DNA from: Iamia sp. SCSIO 61187
GTDB taxonomy: Bacteria > Actinomycetota > Acidimicrobiia > Acidimicrobiales > Iamiaceae
NCBI RefSeq assembly: GCF_019443745.1
Contig: NZ_CP050948.1
Location: 2,980,001 to 3,044,000, forward strand
Reading direction: 5' to 3'
DNA: 64,000 nt
Positions 48,248 to 56,997 of this stretch are shown here, one piece after another; positions within the stretch are counted from its first letter, which is position 1; every line of letters starts with the position of its first letter. The translations under genes and the position numbers were made by a program. The notes under the pieces were generated by a model. The model was not told the origin of the DNA. It searched no databases and was given only the letters and a program-made list of their open reading frames with translations.

Positions 48248-49036
48248 ATGCTCAAGCTGATGCGTCGGTTCTGGAAGTACATGACCGCCGGGGCGAACCA
48301 GAAGTTCAACGAGAAGGCCGACCCCAAGATCCAGCTGCAGCAGGCCATCGACGAGGCCCAGCGCAACCACCGGGTCCTCACCGAGCAGGCCGCCAACGTG
48401 ATCGCCCAGCAGAAGCTCGCCGAGAGCCGGCTCAACCGGGCCATGGAGCAGCTCGAGAAGCTGAACGCCAACGCCCGCCAGGCGATCATCATGGCCGAGG
48501 AGGCCAGCAAGGCCGGCGACACGGCGAAGGCCGAGCAGTACACCAGCGCGGCCGAGACCATCGCCAACCAGCTCATCACCACCGAGGCTGAGGTCGAGGA
48601 GCTCAAGGCCATGGCCCTCGCCGGCGCCCAGGCCTCGGACCAGGCCAAGGCGGCGGTGTCGCAGAACGGCATGCTCCTCCAGCGCAAGCTCTCCGAGCAG
48701 CAGAAGCTCATGAGCCAGCTCGAGCAGGCCAAGATGCAGGAGCAGATGAACTCGGCGATGGCCTCGCTGTCGGCCACCGTCGGCGAGGACGTGCCGACGT
48801 TCAACGAGATCCGGGACAAGATCGAGGCCCGCCACGCCCAGGCCAAGGGCATGTCCGAGCTGCAGGGCCAGTCGGTCGAGGGCCGCATGCTCGAGGTCGA
48901 GCAGGCCACCCAGAACACCCAGGCCCAGGCCCGGCTCTCGCAGCTCAAGGCCGAGCTCGGCCTCGGTCCGGCGGCCACCGCCACCCCCGACCTGGCCAAG
49001 CCGGCGCCCCGCGCCGAGCCCCAGCCCGGCACCTGA
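48248..49036 (+). CDS. pspA: PspA/IM30 (Vipp1) family protein
   Basis: The 262-residue protein is almost wholly helical and Gln/Ala/Glu-rich: MLKLMRRFWKYMTAGANQKF start (amphipathic membrane-binding helix), ADPKIQLQQAIDEAQRNHRV, then long coiled coils to about residue 235 and a short Pro/Ala tail. PspA polymers bind stressed membranes and keep them tight. It is the last gene of the row with the binding/vWA proteins, which supports an envelope-stress role for the row. Confidence 0.93.
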   Translation: MLKLMRRFWKYMTAGANQKFNEKADPKIQLQQAIDEAQRNHRVLTEQAANVIAQQKLAESRLNRAMEQLEKLNANARQAIIMAEEASKAGDTAKAEQYTSAAETIANQLITTEAEVEELKAMALAGAQASDQAKAAVSQNGMLLQRKLSEQQKLMSQLEQAKMQEQMNSAMASLSATVGEDVPTFNEIRDKIEARHAQAKGMSELQGQSVEGRMLEVEQATQNTQAQARLSQLKAELGLGPAATATPDLAKPAPRAEPQPGT

Positions 49037-49095
49037 GCCCCGTCTTCCCGCCCGTCCCGGCCCCACCGCCCACGCCGGCCAACGGGCCGGTCGAG

Positions 49096-51096
49096 GTGCT
49101 GCTCGGGCACCGCGTCGTCGACCCGTTCCGCGCCCTGGAGGACGGCGACGACCCGATCGTCCGGGCCTGGGACGACGCCCAGTCGGCCCGGACCCGGACG
49201 GTGCTGTCGGCCCTGCCCGGGCGGGACGCCCTCCGCGAGCGGCTCCGCCAGCTGCTCGACGTCCCCGTCGTGCTCGGCGCCGCCCTGGCCGGCGACGTCG
49301 TGGTCACCCTCGAGCGGGCCGACGGGCGCGACCAGGCCACGCTCGTGGCCTCGGCCCGTGACGGCTCGGACCGGCGCGAGATCGTCGACCCCCGCGCCGT
49401 CGAGGACGACGACACCGCGGCCATCGATTGGTTCCAGCCCTCCCCCGACGGGGCCCTCGTCGCCGTGGGGACCTCGACCGGCGGCGACGAGCTGTCGACG
49501 CTGCGGGTCGTCGCCACCGCCGACGGGGCGTGGCTCCCCGACGCCATCACCCGCACCCGCGCCGCCTCGGTGGCGTGGCGGGCCGACGGGTCGGGGTTCG
49601 TCTACACCCGGTACCCGGACCCGGCGACCGTCCCCGAGGGCGAGGCCGGCTACCACCGCACCGTCTTCGAGCACGACCTCGGCGCCGACCCGGCCGACGA
49701 CCCGGTGGTGTGGGGCGACCTGCCCGACCCGACGGCGTGGGCCGAGGTGCGGCTGTCGCCCGACGACCGCTGGCTGCTGGTCCACGCCTCGCTCGGGTGG
49801 GACCGCACCGACGTCCACCTGTGCGACCGCACGACCGGGGCGTGGCGGACGGTCGTCGCCGGCGTCGACGCCCTGACCGACCTGCGGGTGGCCGGCGACC
49901 TGCTGGTCGGGACCACGACCCTCGACGCCCCGACCGGCCGGGTCATCGCCGCACCCCTCGACCGGCCCGAGCCCGACGCGTGGGTCGACCTCCTGCCCGC
50001 GTCCGACGCCGTGGTCGAGGGGCTGGCCGTCACGTCGGCGTCGCTGCTGGTGGCCCGCTCCCGGTCCGCCGTCGCCGAGCTCGCGCGCCTCCCCCGCCCC
50101 GACACCGTCCCCGCCGGCCCCCCGCCGGTCGAGACCGTCGCCCTCCCCACCGAGGGCTCGCTGGTGGCCCTCTCCGGGAGCCGGGACCGGGACGAGGCCG
50201 TGGTCGGGTTCACGTCCTTCGCCGTCCCGCCCACGCTGCTGCGGTGGACGGGTGCCGGGGGCCTCGCCCCGTGGGGCACGGCCCAGGAGGCCATCGACCC
50301 CGCCACCTTCGCCGTCGACCGCCTCCGCTACCCCTCGACCGACGGCGCCGAGGTCACCCTCTTCTGCCTCCGCCGGGCCGACGTCCCGCCCACGGCCGCG
50401 ACCCCCACGATCCTCAGCGGCTACGGGGGCTTCGGCATCACCATGAGCCCCGCCTACTCCGCCGACGCCGTGGCCCACGCCGAGAGCGGCGGGGTGTGGG
50501 CGGTCGCCGCCATCCGGGGAGGCGCCGAGGAGGGCGAGGCCTGGCACCGGGCCGGGCAGCGGGCCCGCAAGCCGCAGGTCTTCGCCGACTTCGAGGCCGC
50601 AGCCGACTGGTTGGTGGCCGAGGGCCGCACCTCTCGCGAGCACCTGGCGATCCGGGGCGGCAGCAACGGCGGGCTCCTGGTCACCGCGGCCCTGACCCGC
50701 CGGCCCGACCTGTGCGCCGCCGTCCACTCGGCCGTCCCGCTCTGCGACATGGTGCGGTACCCCCGGTTCCGGATCGCCCGGCTGTGGGTGCCGGAGTACG
50801 GCGACCCCGACGAGCCCGCCGACCTGGCCTGGCTCCTGTCGTACTCGCCGTACCACAACGTCACCGACGGCACCCGGTACCCGGCGGTGCTGATCACCAC
50901 CGGCGCCGAGGACTCCCGCGTCGACCCGCTCCACGCCCGCAAGATGGCGGCCCGTCTCCAGCAGGCGTCACCCGACGGGGCCCCCGTCCTGCTCCGCGTC
51001 GAGCGGGGGGCGGGCCACGGGCAGGGCAAGCCGTCGTCGCGCCGGGCCGAAGAGGGCGCCGACGTGCTCGGCTTCCTCCACGCCGTGATCGGCTGA
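49096..51096 (+). CDS. Prolyl oligopeptidase (S9A family)
   Basis: From GTG 49,096 the protein has 666 residues: the family start (VVDPFRALEDGDDPIVRAW), a seven-bladed propeller and the hydrolase domain. The triad is Ser in IRGGSNGGLLV (about 522), Asp in EDSRVDPLHARKM (about 606) and His in GAGHGQGKPS (about 640). In-frame family-like sequence continues about 20 codons upstream (PTPANGPVE) without ATG, GTG or TTG, so the true start is unclear. It has no signal peptide and probably cleaves proline peptides in the cytoplasm. Confidence 0.92.
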   Translation: MLLGHRVVDPFRALEDGDDPIVRAWDDAQSARTRTVLSALPGRDALRERLRQLLDVPVVLGAALAGDVVVTLERADGRDQATLVASARDGSDRREIVDPRAVEDDDTAAIDWFQPSPDGALVAVGTSTGGDELSTLRVVATADGAWLPDAITRTRAASVAWRADGSGFVYTRYPDPATVPEGEAGYHRTVFEHDLGADPADDPVVWGDLPDPTAWAEVRLSPDDRWLLVHASLGWDRTDVHLCDRTTGAWRTVVAGVDALTDLRVAGDLLVGTTTLDAPTGRVIAAPLDRPEPDAWVDLLPASDAVVEGLAVTSASLLVARSRSAVAELARLPRPDTVPAGPPPVETVALPTEGSLVALSGSRDRDEAVVGFTSFAVPPTLLRWTGAGGLAPWGTAQEAIDPATFAVDRLRYPSTDGAEVTLFCLRRADVPPTAATPTILSGYGGFGITMSPAYSADAVAHAESGGVWAVAAIRGGAEEGEAWHRAGQRARKPQVFADFEAAADWLVAEGRTSREHLAIRGGSNGGLLVTAALTRRPDLCAAVHSAVPLCDMVRYPRFRIARLWVPEYGDPDEPADLAWLLSYSPYHNVTDGTRYPAVLITTGAEDSRVDPLHARKMAARLQQASPDGAPVLLRVERGAGHGQGKPSSRRAEEGADVLGFLHAVIG

Positions 51097-51169
51097 TCCC
51101 GATCCGGCCGTGTCGATCCCCTGCACCGCGACGGTGGGTGGGACCGACCAGACGATGGCCCGGCGCCGG

Positions 51170-52957
51170 CTACCGGAGGGGCCAGGCCTCGGGCTCGAAG
51201 GCCAGGCCGGCGGCGGCCACGGCCAGGCACACCAGGAGCAGCACGCCACTGGCGAAGGTCGGGCGTCCCCGCGGCACGAGGGCCCGGGCGACGGCGTCGA
51301 GGGCGACGTGGCTGCGGAACCCGGGCCCGCCCCGGGCGATGGAGACGACCAGCAAGGTGGCGGCCACGACGCCCGTGGTGCGCAGGATCCACGGCCCCGC
51401 CGGGGCGAGGGCCTCGAAGGCGTCGGCCCCGAACCACAGGCACAGGCCGATGGCCAGCACGCAGAGGGCGCCGAGGGTGCGGACGACCCCGAGGGCGACG
51501 TTGCGGAGCCACCACACCGGCCACCAGGCGGGGCTCCGGCCGGGCTGGACCTGTCGGTCCCCCACCGTGGCCAGCACCGGGGCCATCCCGATGCCCAGCA
51601 CGGCGATCAGGGTCGCCGGTTGGGCGCTCGCCAGCGCCACCGCCGCCACCCCCAGGGGCAGGGTGATCCAGCGCCGACCGACCGGCGCCGTGCCGTCGAC
51701 GAGGTCGAGCCGGGCCCCGGCGGCGGGTGGGGCGGCGGGGCGCGACCGCCGACGGCGGGCCCGCTCGGCCCCCTCGTCGACGACGGGGGCGGGCACGACC
51801 CACGAGCCGGCGTGCCCGGCGTCGTCGGGTCCCGCGCCGGCGCCGGCGAGGGCCGAGCGCGGGGAGGGGACCACCGGGGCGAAGACGACGGCGGCGGGGG
51901 GCACCACCTCGGTGGCCAGGTCGGGCGCGAGCCCGTCGTCGCCCTCGGCTCCCGCCTCCTCGGGCGACCCGACCGCATCCACCGCCGGACCGTACCCCTC
52001 CCCCGCCCGCCCCGCCGGTGCCCGGGCGCCCAACCGGTCGAGGAGGTCGGCCACCGACGCCGGCCGGTCGGCCGGGTCGAGCGCCAGGGCGTCGCCGATG
52101 GCGTCGCTGGTGCGGTGGGACACGGTGGGGTTGATCCGCCACAGCGGGACGAGACCGTCGCCGCCGACGCGCTCGGCCGCGACCGGCGGGACCGTGCCCG
52201 TCAGCAGCCGGTAGAGCGTGGCCGCCAGGGCGTAGACGTCGGCCCGGGCCGAGAACCGTCCGTTCCCGGCGTGCTGCTCGGGCGGGGCGTACCCGGGGGT
52301 GACGATGCGGGTCATCATCGTCGTGCGGTCCTCGACGAAGGCCCGGGCCAGCCCGAAGTCGATGAGCACGATCCGCCCGTCGGGCGTGCGGACGAGGTTG
52401 GCGGGGCTGACGTCCCGGTGCAGCACACCGGCGCCGTGGACCGCGGCCAGGGCCTCGGCGGCCTGGGCGGCCACGTCGAGGGCCTCGGGCTCGGTGAACG
52501 GTCCCCGCCGCTCCCGCAGCTCGGCCGCCAGCGTCCGTCCCTCGATGCGCTCGAGCACCAGGTAGGCGGTGGCGTTCTCCTCCAGCACGGCGAAGATGCG
52601 GACGATGCCGGGGTGGCCGAAGCGGGCCAGCGTCGTCGCCTCGCGCAGGAAGCGGTCGCGCGCCCGCGCGAAGCTCGGGCCGGCGCCGTCGGGCACCACG
52701 ACCCGTCTGCCCTCGCGGGCGGCGCCCTCGGGGACGAGCTCCTTGACCGCCACCGGTCGCTGGAGCCGCAGGTCCGTGGCGGCGTAGGTGATGCCGAAGC
52801 CGCCCCGCCCCAGGACCCCGCCCAGCCGGTAGCGCCCGCCGCCGAGCTCGGCGCCCGGGGGCAGCGGCGCGGGCTCGCCCGCCGGTGTCACGGGAGGGTC
52901 CGGTTCCGGGGCCCGGTGCCGGCCACGCACGGTGTCGTCACCGATGACGGGGGCCAC
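51170..52957 (-). CDS. Membrane Ser/Thr protein kinase
   Basis: The 595-residue protein has a kinase domain (about 43-312): glycine loop GRGGFGITYAA, Lys72 (AVKEL), catalytic loop HRDVSPANL (180-188), DFG (200-202) and the TPGYAPPEQ segment. The Lys normally two after the HRD Asp is Ser, a variant seen in several bacterial kinases. A Pro/Ala linker leads to four or five membrane helices (about 430-590) and no outside sensor domain. Autophosphorylation and regulation of cell-envelope targets are inferred. It converges on the peptidase gene. Confidence 0.9.
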   Translation of the reverse strand: MAPVIGDDTVRGRHRAPEPDPPVTPAGEPAPLPPGAELGGGRYRLGGVLGRGGFGITYAATDLRLQRPVAVKELVPEGAAREGRRVVVPDGAGPSFARARDRFLREATTLARFGHPGIVRIFAVLEENATAYLVLERIEGRTLAAELRERRGPFTEPEALDVAAQAAEALAAVHGAGVLHRDVSPANLVRTPDGRIVLIDFGLARAFVEDRTTMMTRIVTPGYAPPEQHAGNGRFSARADVYALAATLYRLLTGTVPPVAAERVGGDGLVPLWRINPTVSHRTSDAIGDALALDPADRPASVADLLDRLGARAPAGRAGEGYGPAVDAVGSPEEAGAEGDDGLAPDLATEVVPPAAVVFAPVVPSPRSALAGAGAGPDDAGHAGSWVVPAPVVDEGAERARRRRSRPAAPPAAGARLDLVDGTAPVGRRWITLPLGVAAVALASAQPATLIAVLGIGMAPVLATVGDRQVQPGRSPAWWPVWWLRNVALGVVRTLGALCVLAIGLCLWFGADAFEALAPAGPWILRTTGVVAATLLVVSIARGGPGFRSHVALDAVARALVPRGRPTFASGVLLLVCLAVAAAGLAFEPEAWPLR

Positions 52958-53044
52958 CGTCGGAGGCTACGGCCCGGGCGGGGCCGACGACAGGGCGGCC
53001 GACGGGGGTGGGCATCCCCGTCCTCGGCGCCGTGCGCCGGGGCC

Positions 53045-53509
53045 TCACCCGGCGCCGGCGTCCCCGTCGTCGTCGTCCTCGGCCTCGGTCGCGTCGAGGA
53101 TCTCGTCCAGCTCCATGGGCGCCATGGCCAGGTCGAGGGCGGCCCAGATGGTGCGGGCGAAGGGGTAGAAGAGCACCGGCACGGCGATGGCGACGACCGT
53201 GCCGACGACGAGGAACGGCACGGCCGAGGCGCCCGGGTTGCTGCCCAGCCAGACGGCGACGCCCATGATCATGACGAACAGCACGGCGAGCACGACGCCG
53301 AAGTTCACGAGGTAGACGCCGGTGAAGTAGCCCTCCTCGCGCACGAAGCGCACCCCGCAGCGGGGGCAGCGCTCCTTGATCGACCACCAGGTCCGGAACA
53401 GGTTGCCGCCGCCGCACCGGGGGCACCGCCGGATCAGGCCCCGCCGGAGCATCAGGGCCCAGTCGGCGTCGGGCCGGCTGGCGTCGGAGGGCGAGATGTG
53501 CACGGGCAT
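53045..53509 (-). CDS. DUF983 membrane protein
   Basis: ATG 53,509-53,507 gives 154 residues. The start has two CxxC pairs (RRCPRCGGGNLFRTWW and ERCPRCGVRF), the zinc-ribbon typical of DUF983, then two membrane helices (VVLAVLFVMIMGVAVWL; FLVVGTVVAIAVPVLFYP) and an acidic tail. Function is unknown; the Cys pairs suggest metal binding on the inner face. Confidence 0.88.
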   Translation of the reverse strand: MPVHISPSDASRPDADWALMLRRGLIRRCPRCGGGNLFRTWWSIKERCPRCGVRFVREEGYFTGVYLVNFGVVLAVLFVMIMGVAVWLGSNPGASAVPFLVVGTVVAIAVPVLFYPFARTIWAALDLAMAPMELDEILDATEAEDDDDGDAGAG

Positions 53510-53700
53510 GGGCGGTCGCTCCCCATTCCACCGCGCCGGGCACCGCCCCGACGAGTCCGGCCTGCCCGATGACGCTCCGTCGCCCTGAGCGCGCCGTCGC
53601 CCACCCTTGGTGAGATTCTGCTGGACACGCTCCGTGACCATGTGTGATAGTTCCTCACAGAAAGTGGTCGGAGCCCAAGACCGGCCACGCAGGAGACACG

Positions 53701-55011
53701 ATGAAGACGATCCCCAAGATCCTCGCCACCGCCCTGGCCGGTGCCCTCGCCCTGGGCCTGACCGGCGTCGGCGCCCCGCCGGCGGGGGCGGCCCCGGCCG
53801 GTGTGGCCCACCCGGTGGTGGTGAGCAGCGACCCGGTCGACACCACGCCCCACGTGCTCGACGGCCAGACCGAGGCCGTCCTCGACCTCGGCTCCCGGGT
53901 CCTCGTCGGCGGGTCGTTCAGCAAGGTCAAGCGCTGGAGCCGGCCCGAGGTGCTCACCCGGACGCACCTGTTCGCCTACAGCAAGGCCACCGGGGTCGTC
54001 GACCCCGCCTTCGCCCCGCAGCTGAGCGGCAAGGTGACCGCCCTGCTCCCCGCCCCCGACGGCATGGTCTACGTCGCCGGCCAGTTCAAGAACGTCGGCG
54101 GGGTCGCCGGCGCCTCCTACCTCGTCAAGATGGACCCCGCGACCGGGGCGATCGTCACCACCTTCGCCCCCACCGTCAACGGCATGGTCTACGACATCCA
54201 CCTGGCCAACGGCCGGCTGTACGTGGGGGGCACCTTCACCCGGGTCCGCAACCTGGTCCGCACCAACTTCGCCGTCCTCGACCCCACCACCGGCAAGGCC
54301 AACGCGACCGACGTCGCCTTCACCGCCGCCGCCAAGGGCGCCACCCGGGTCATGCGGTTCGACGCGACCCCCGACGGCCGCAAGCTGGTCGTGATCGGCA
54401 ACTTCACCAAGGCCGGTGCCGTCGTCCGCCAGAACGCCGCCGTGCTCGACCTCACCGCCACCGGCGGGGCCACGGTCAACGGGTGGACCACGGACCTCTA
54501 CCGGTACGGCCTGTGCTCCTCGAGCTACGACACCTACGTCTACGACGTCGACGTCTCCCCCGACGGCAGCTACTTCGTGATCGTGACCACCGGCGCCGCC
54601 GGCGGCCCCACCCGGCTGTGCGACTCGGCCGCCCGCTGGGAGACCGGCGTCGAGGGACCGGCCACCACCACCTGGCGCAACTACACCGGCGGCGACAGCC
54701 TCACGTCGGTCGCCGTCACCGGTGCCGCCGTCTACGTGGCCGGGCACCAGCGCTGGGCCAACAACACCGACGGAAGGGACTTCGCCGGTCCCGGAGCCCT
54801 CCCCCGCCAGGGCATCGCCGCCCTCGACCCGGCCACGGGGCGGGCCCTGACCTGGAACCCGGGTCGGGATCGGGGGCTGCGGGCCTTCCGGGTCGTGCCG
54901 ACCCCCGAGGGCATCTACGTCCTCAGCGACTCGGCCAAGTTCGCCGGCGAGTACCACCCCCGCCTCACCTTCCTCCCCGTCGCCGGCGGCACCGCCCCCG
55001 TCGTCGCCTGA
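53701..55011 (+). CDS. Secreted delta-60-repeat (DUF5122) beta-propeller protein
   Basis: ATG 53,701 gives 436 residues with a signal peptide (ILATALAGALALGLTGVGAP, then AGAAPAG). The mature part repeats the pattern V-x-V-G-G-x-F/FT followed by A-x-x-D-P-x-T-G (VLVGGSFSKV, VYVAGQFKNV, LYVGGTFTRV, LVVIGNFTKA), which is the delta-60/DUF5122 propeller. Two cysteines are close together (GLCSSS, RLCDS). No catalytic motif is seen; ligand or cell-surface binding is likely. Two strong hairpins follow the stop. Confidence 0.85.
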   Translation: MKTIPKILATALAGALALGLTGVGAPPAGAAPAGVAHPVVVSSDPVDTTPHVLDGQTEAVLDLGSRVLVGGSFSKVKRWSRPEVLTRTHLFAYSKATGVVDPAFAPQLSGKVTALLPAPDGMVYVAGQFKNVGGVAGASYLVKMDPATGAIVTTFAPTVNGMVYDIHLANGRLYVGGTFTRVRNLVRTNFAVLDPTTGKANATDVAFTAAAKGATRVMRFDATPDGRKLVVIGNFTKAGAVVRQNAAVLDLTATGGATVNGWTTDLYRYGLCSSSYDTYVYDVDVSPDGSYFVIVTTGAAGGPTRLCDSAARWETGVEGPATTTWRNYTGGDSLTSVAVTGAAVYVAGHQRWANNTDGRDFAGPGALPRQGIAALDPATGRALTWNPGRDRGLRAFRVVPTPEGIYVLSDSAKFAGEYHPRLTFLPVAGGTAPVVA

Positions 55012-55020
55012 TCCGCACGC

Positions 55021-55091
55021 CCGTCCCCCGCTCGGGAGGGGACGGTCGGCCGGGCCGAGGCCCGTCCCCCACTTGGGAGGGGGCGGGCCTT
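55021..55091 (+). terminator. Two tandem GC hairpins after the propeller gene
   Basis: The first pairs CCGTCCCC (55,021-55,028) with GGGGACGG (55,038-55,045). The second pairs GCCCG-t-CCCCC (55,060-55,070) with GGGGGCGGGC (55,079-55,088), followed by CTT. Both fit intrinsic terminators of high-GC bacteria. Confidence 0.65.
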
Positions 55092-55147
55092 CGTGCTGCC
55101 GGCACCCGCCGCACGGGCCCTCCCCGACGGTCGCTCCCGGGATGCAC

Positions 55148-55153
55148 CACACT
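55148..55153 (+). promoter_or_regulatory. -10-like hexamer of the DUF4267-like gene
   Basis: CACACT ends seven bases before ATG 55,161; tentative. Confidence 0.3.
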
Positions 55154-55160
55154 CGCGACC

Positions 55161-55541
55161 ATGACCACGCCCGACCTCCTCGCCATCGGCGCCGGGGCCA
55201 TCCGCCTGGCCTCCGGGGCCTCGTTCCTCATCGCCCCCGAGGCGGCCAACCGGCTCTGGGCCGACGAGCGGACCGACGACCCCACCGCCGCGCTGCTGCT
55301 GCGCTCGATGGGCTACCGGGACGCCCTGGTGGGCGGGATGCTCCTCCGCGCCGGCTGGACCGGCTCGGGCACGGTGCCGGGCTGGTTCCTGGCCAGCGCC
55401 GGCGCCGACCTGGCGGACCTGGTCGGGGGGCTGGCCAACCACGAGAGGCTCTCGGAGCGGTCGCGGACGGTGGGGGTCTACGGCGCCGCCGCCGGCGTGG
55501 CCATCGGCGTGCTGGGAGCCTGGCGCGCCCGTCGCCGCTGA
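55161..55541 (+). CDS. Small membrane protein (DUF4267-like)
   Basis: ATG 55,161 gives 126 residues with four hydrophobic segments: LLAIGAGAIRLASGASFLIA, LLLRSMGYRDALVGGMLL, WFLASAGADLADLVGGL and GVYGAAAGVAIGVLGAW. The R-x-x-G-x-R-D-x-x-x-G pattern at the second helix matches DUF4267 membrane proteins. No function is known. It ends 16 bases from the converging VIT gene. Confidence 0.7.
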   Translation: MTTPDLLAIGAGAIRLASGASFLIAPEAANRLWADERTDDPTAALLLRSMGYRDALVGGMLLRAGWTGSGTVPGWFLASAGADLADLVGGLANHERLSERSRTVGVYGAAAGVAIGVLGAWRARRR

Positions 55542-55557
55542 CACCGGACCCGGAGCG

Positions 55558-56298
55558 CTACCCGACCGCGGTGCCCAGCGCCTCGCCGATGGCGTAGGTG
55601 ACGGCCAGGGCCGCCGCTCCCCCGCCCACCAGGCGCACCACCGCCCGGCCCACCGCCGCGCCCCCCAGCCGGGCGCTCAGGACGCCGGTGCCGGCGAGGG
55701 CCAGGAGCACGGCGATGACGGCGACGGGGATGCGCACCGAGGCCGGCGGCACGAGGATCGCGACGAGCGGCAGGGCGGCGCCCACGGTGAACGAGAGCGC
55801 CGAGGAGCCCGCCGCCGCCCACGGATCCGCCAGCTGGTCCTGGTCGAGGCCCAGCTCGAGCTCCAGGTGCGTGGCCAGGGCGTCGTGGGCCGTCAGCTCG
55901 TCGGCCGCCCGGGCCGAGGTCGCCTCGCTCAGCCCGCGCGCCTCGAGCATGCCGATCAGCTCACGCCGCTCGAGCTCCGGCAGCCGGGCCAGCTCGTCGG
56001 CCTCCTGGCGCACCAGGGCCTCCTCGGTGTCGCGCTGGCTGCTGACGGACACGTACTCGCCGAGCGCCATCGACACGGCCCCGGCCACCAGCCCGGCGCT
56101 GCCGGCGGTGGCGATGGCGCTGGCGCTCGTGGTCGCGGCGGCGACGCCCACCACCAGGCCGGCGGTCGACACGATCCCGTCGTTGGCGCCCATCACGCCG
56201 GCCCGCAGCCAGCCCAGCCGGGCCGCCACCGAACCCCGGTGGGGCTCGCGCCGGTGCCGGGCGCTCCGGGGGACCCGGGCCCACGGTGCGTCGCTCAT
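55558..56298 (-). CDS. VIT1/CCC1-family iron/manganese transporter
   Basis: The 246-residue protein has the family signature in the first helices (LRAGVMGANDGIVSTAGLVV; AGAVSMALGEYVSVSSQRD), an acidic cytoplasmic helical segment (about 95-145; RRELIGMLEARGLSEAT) that binds metal, and three further membrane helices. VIT proteins move ferrous iron or manganese out of the cytosol in exchange for protons. TACGCT ends six bases before the ATG. Confidence 0.93.
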   Translation of the reverse strand: MSDAPWARVPRSARHRREPHRGSVAARLGWLRAGVMGANDGIVSTAGLVVGVAAATTSASAIATAGSAGLVAGAVSMALGEYVSVSSQRDTEEALVRQEADELARLPELERRELIGMLEARGLSEATSARAADELTAHDALATHLELELGLDQDQLADPWAAAGSSALSFTVGAALPLVAILVPPASVRIPVAVIAVLLALAGTGVLSARLGGAAVGRAVVRLVGGGAAALAVTYAIGEALGTAVG

Positions 56299-56304
56299 GG
56301 GCCG

Positions 56305-56310
56305 AGCGTA
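56305..56310 (-). promoter_or_regulatory. -10-like hexamer of the VIT gene
   Basis: Minus-strand TACGCT, six bases before the ATG at 56,298; identical hexamer and spacing to moxR. Confidence 0.5.
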
Positions 56311-56349
56311 CGGGCCCGGCTCACCGGGGACCGGACCAGTCTGACCGGA

Positions 56350-56814
56350 TCAACCGGCGGGGGGTGGGGCGGGGACCGCCACCTGGCCGTAGCCCATGCG
56401 GGCGGCGGGCCACCAGTCGACGCTCTGGTGCTCGACGCGGGTGCCGGGCTTGCGAGCCTGGACGATGCGGCCGCCGCCGACGTACATGGCCACGTGGGTG
56501 ACGCGACCGCCGCTGCCCCAGAACACCAGGTCACCCAGCTGGAGCTGCGACCGGGAGATGCGCCGGGTCGCTCGGTACTGCTCGGCCGCCGTGCGGGGGA
56601 TCCGCACGCCGGCCTGGCCCCAGGCCCACGACGTCAGGCCGGAGCAGTCGAACCCGGCTGGCGATGCGCCGCCGTAGACGTAGGGCACACCGATCTGGGC
56701 CTCGGCCCGGGCCACGGCGACGGTCCGCGGGGACTGCGGGGTGCACGCCGCCGCGGCGAGCAGGACGGCGACCAGCGCCGGCAGGAGGAGCCGGGTGGAG
56801 CGAGAGGTGAGCAC
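56350..56814 (-). CDS. NlpC/P60 cell-wall hydrolase lipoprotein
   Basis: The 154-residue protein has a lipobox (LLAAAAC) and a lone NlpC/P60 domain: IGVPYVYGGASPAGFDCSGL with the catalytic Cys, RIPRTAAEQYR, LQLGDLVFWGSGGRVTHVAM with the catalytic His and YVGGGRIVQA. It should cut D-gamma-glutamyl-diaminopimelate bonds in peptidoglycan. There are no SH3 or LysM targeting domains; membrane anchoring replaces them. The penicillin-binding protein gene lies 183 bases to the right, in the same direction. Confidence 0.92.
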   Translation of the reverse strand: MLTSRSTRLLLPALVAVLLAAAACTPQSPRTVAVARAEAQIGVPYVYGGASPAGFDCSGLTSWAWGQAGVRIPRTAAEQYRATRRISRSQLQLGDLVFWGSGGRVTHVAMYVGGGRIVQARKPGTRVEHQSVDWWPAARMGYGQVAVPAPPPAG

Positions 56815-56997
56815 GTGGTGGTCCGGTCGTCGGGAAGGGGGCCGCGACGGGGAGCCACGGGGTCGTCGCCAACGACCGGGGAGGAGGCGTGCAGGGGTGC
56901 GCGGCCCCGCCCGGCGCCGTCACCTCCCGACACCATCGGCCACGATCGCCGGTTGGCGAGCACCGGGGTCCCGGGTGTGCCCGATGACCCCCTCCGC

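Noticed and set aside
45503-49066. 1,187-codon and 943-codon minus-strand frames across murJ and pspA
   Set aside because: They are Gly/Arg/His/Val-rich antisense shadows of recognised genes; long empty antisense frames are expected at this GC.
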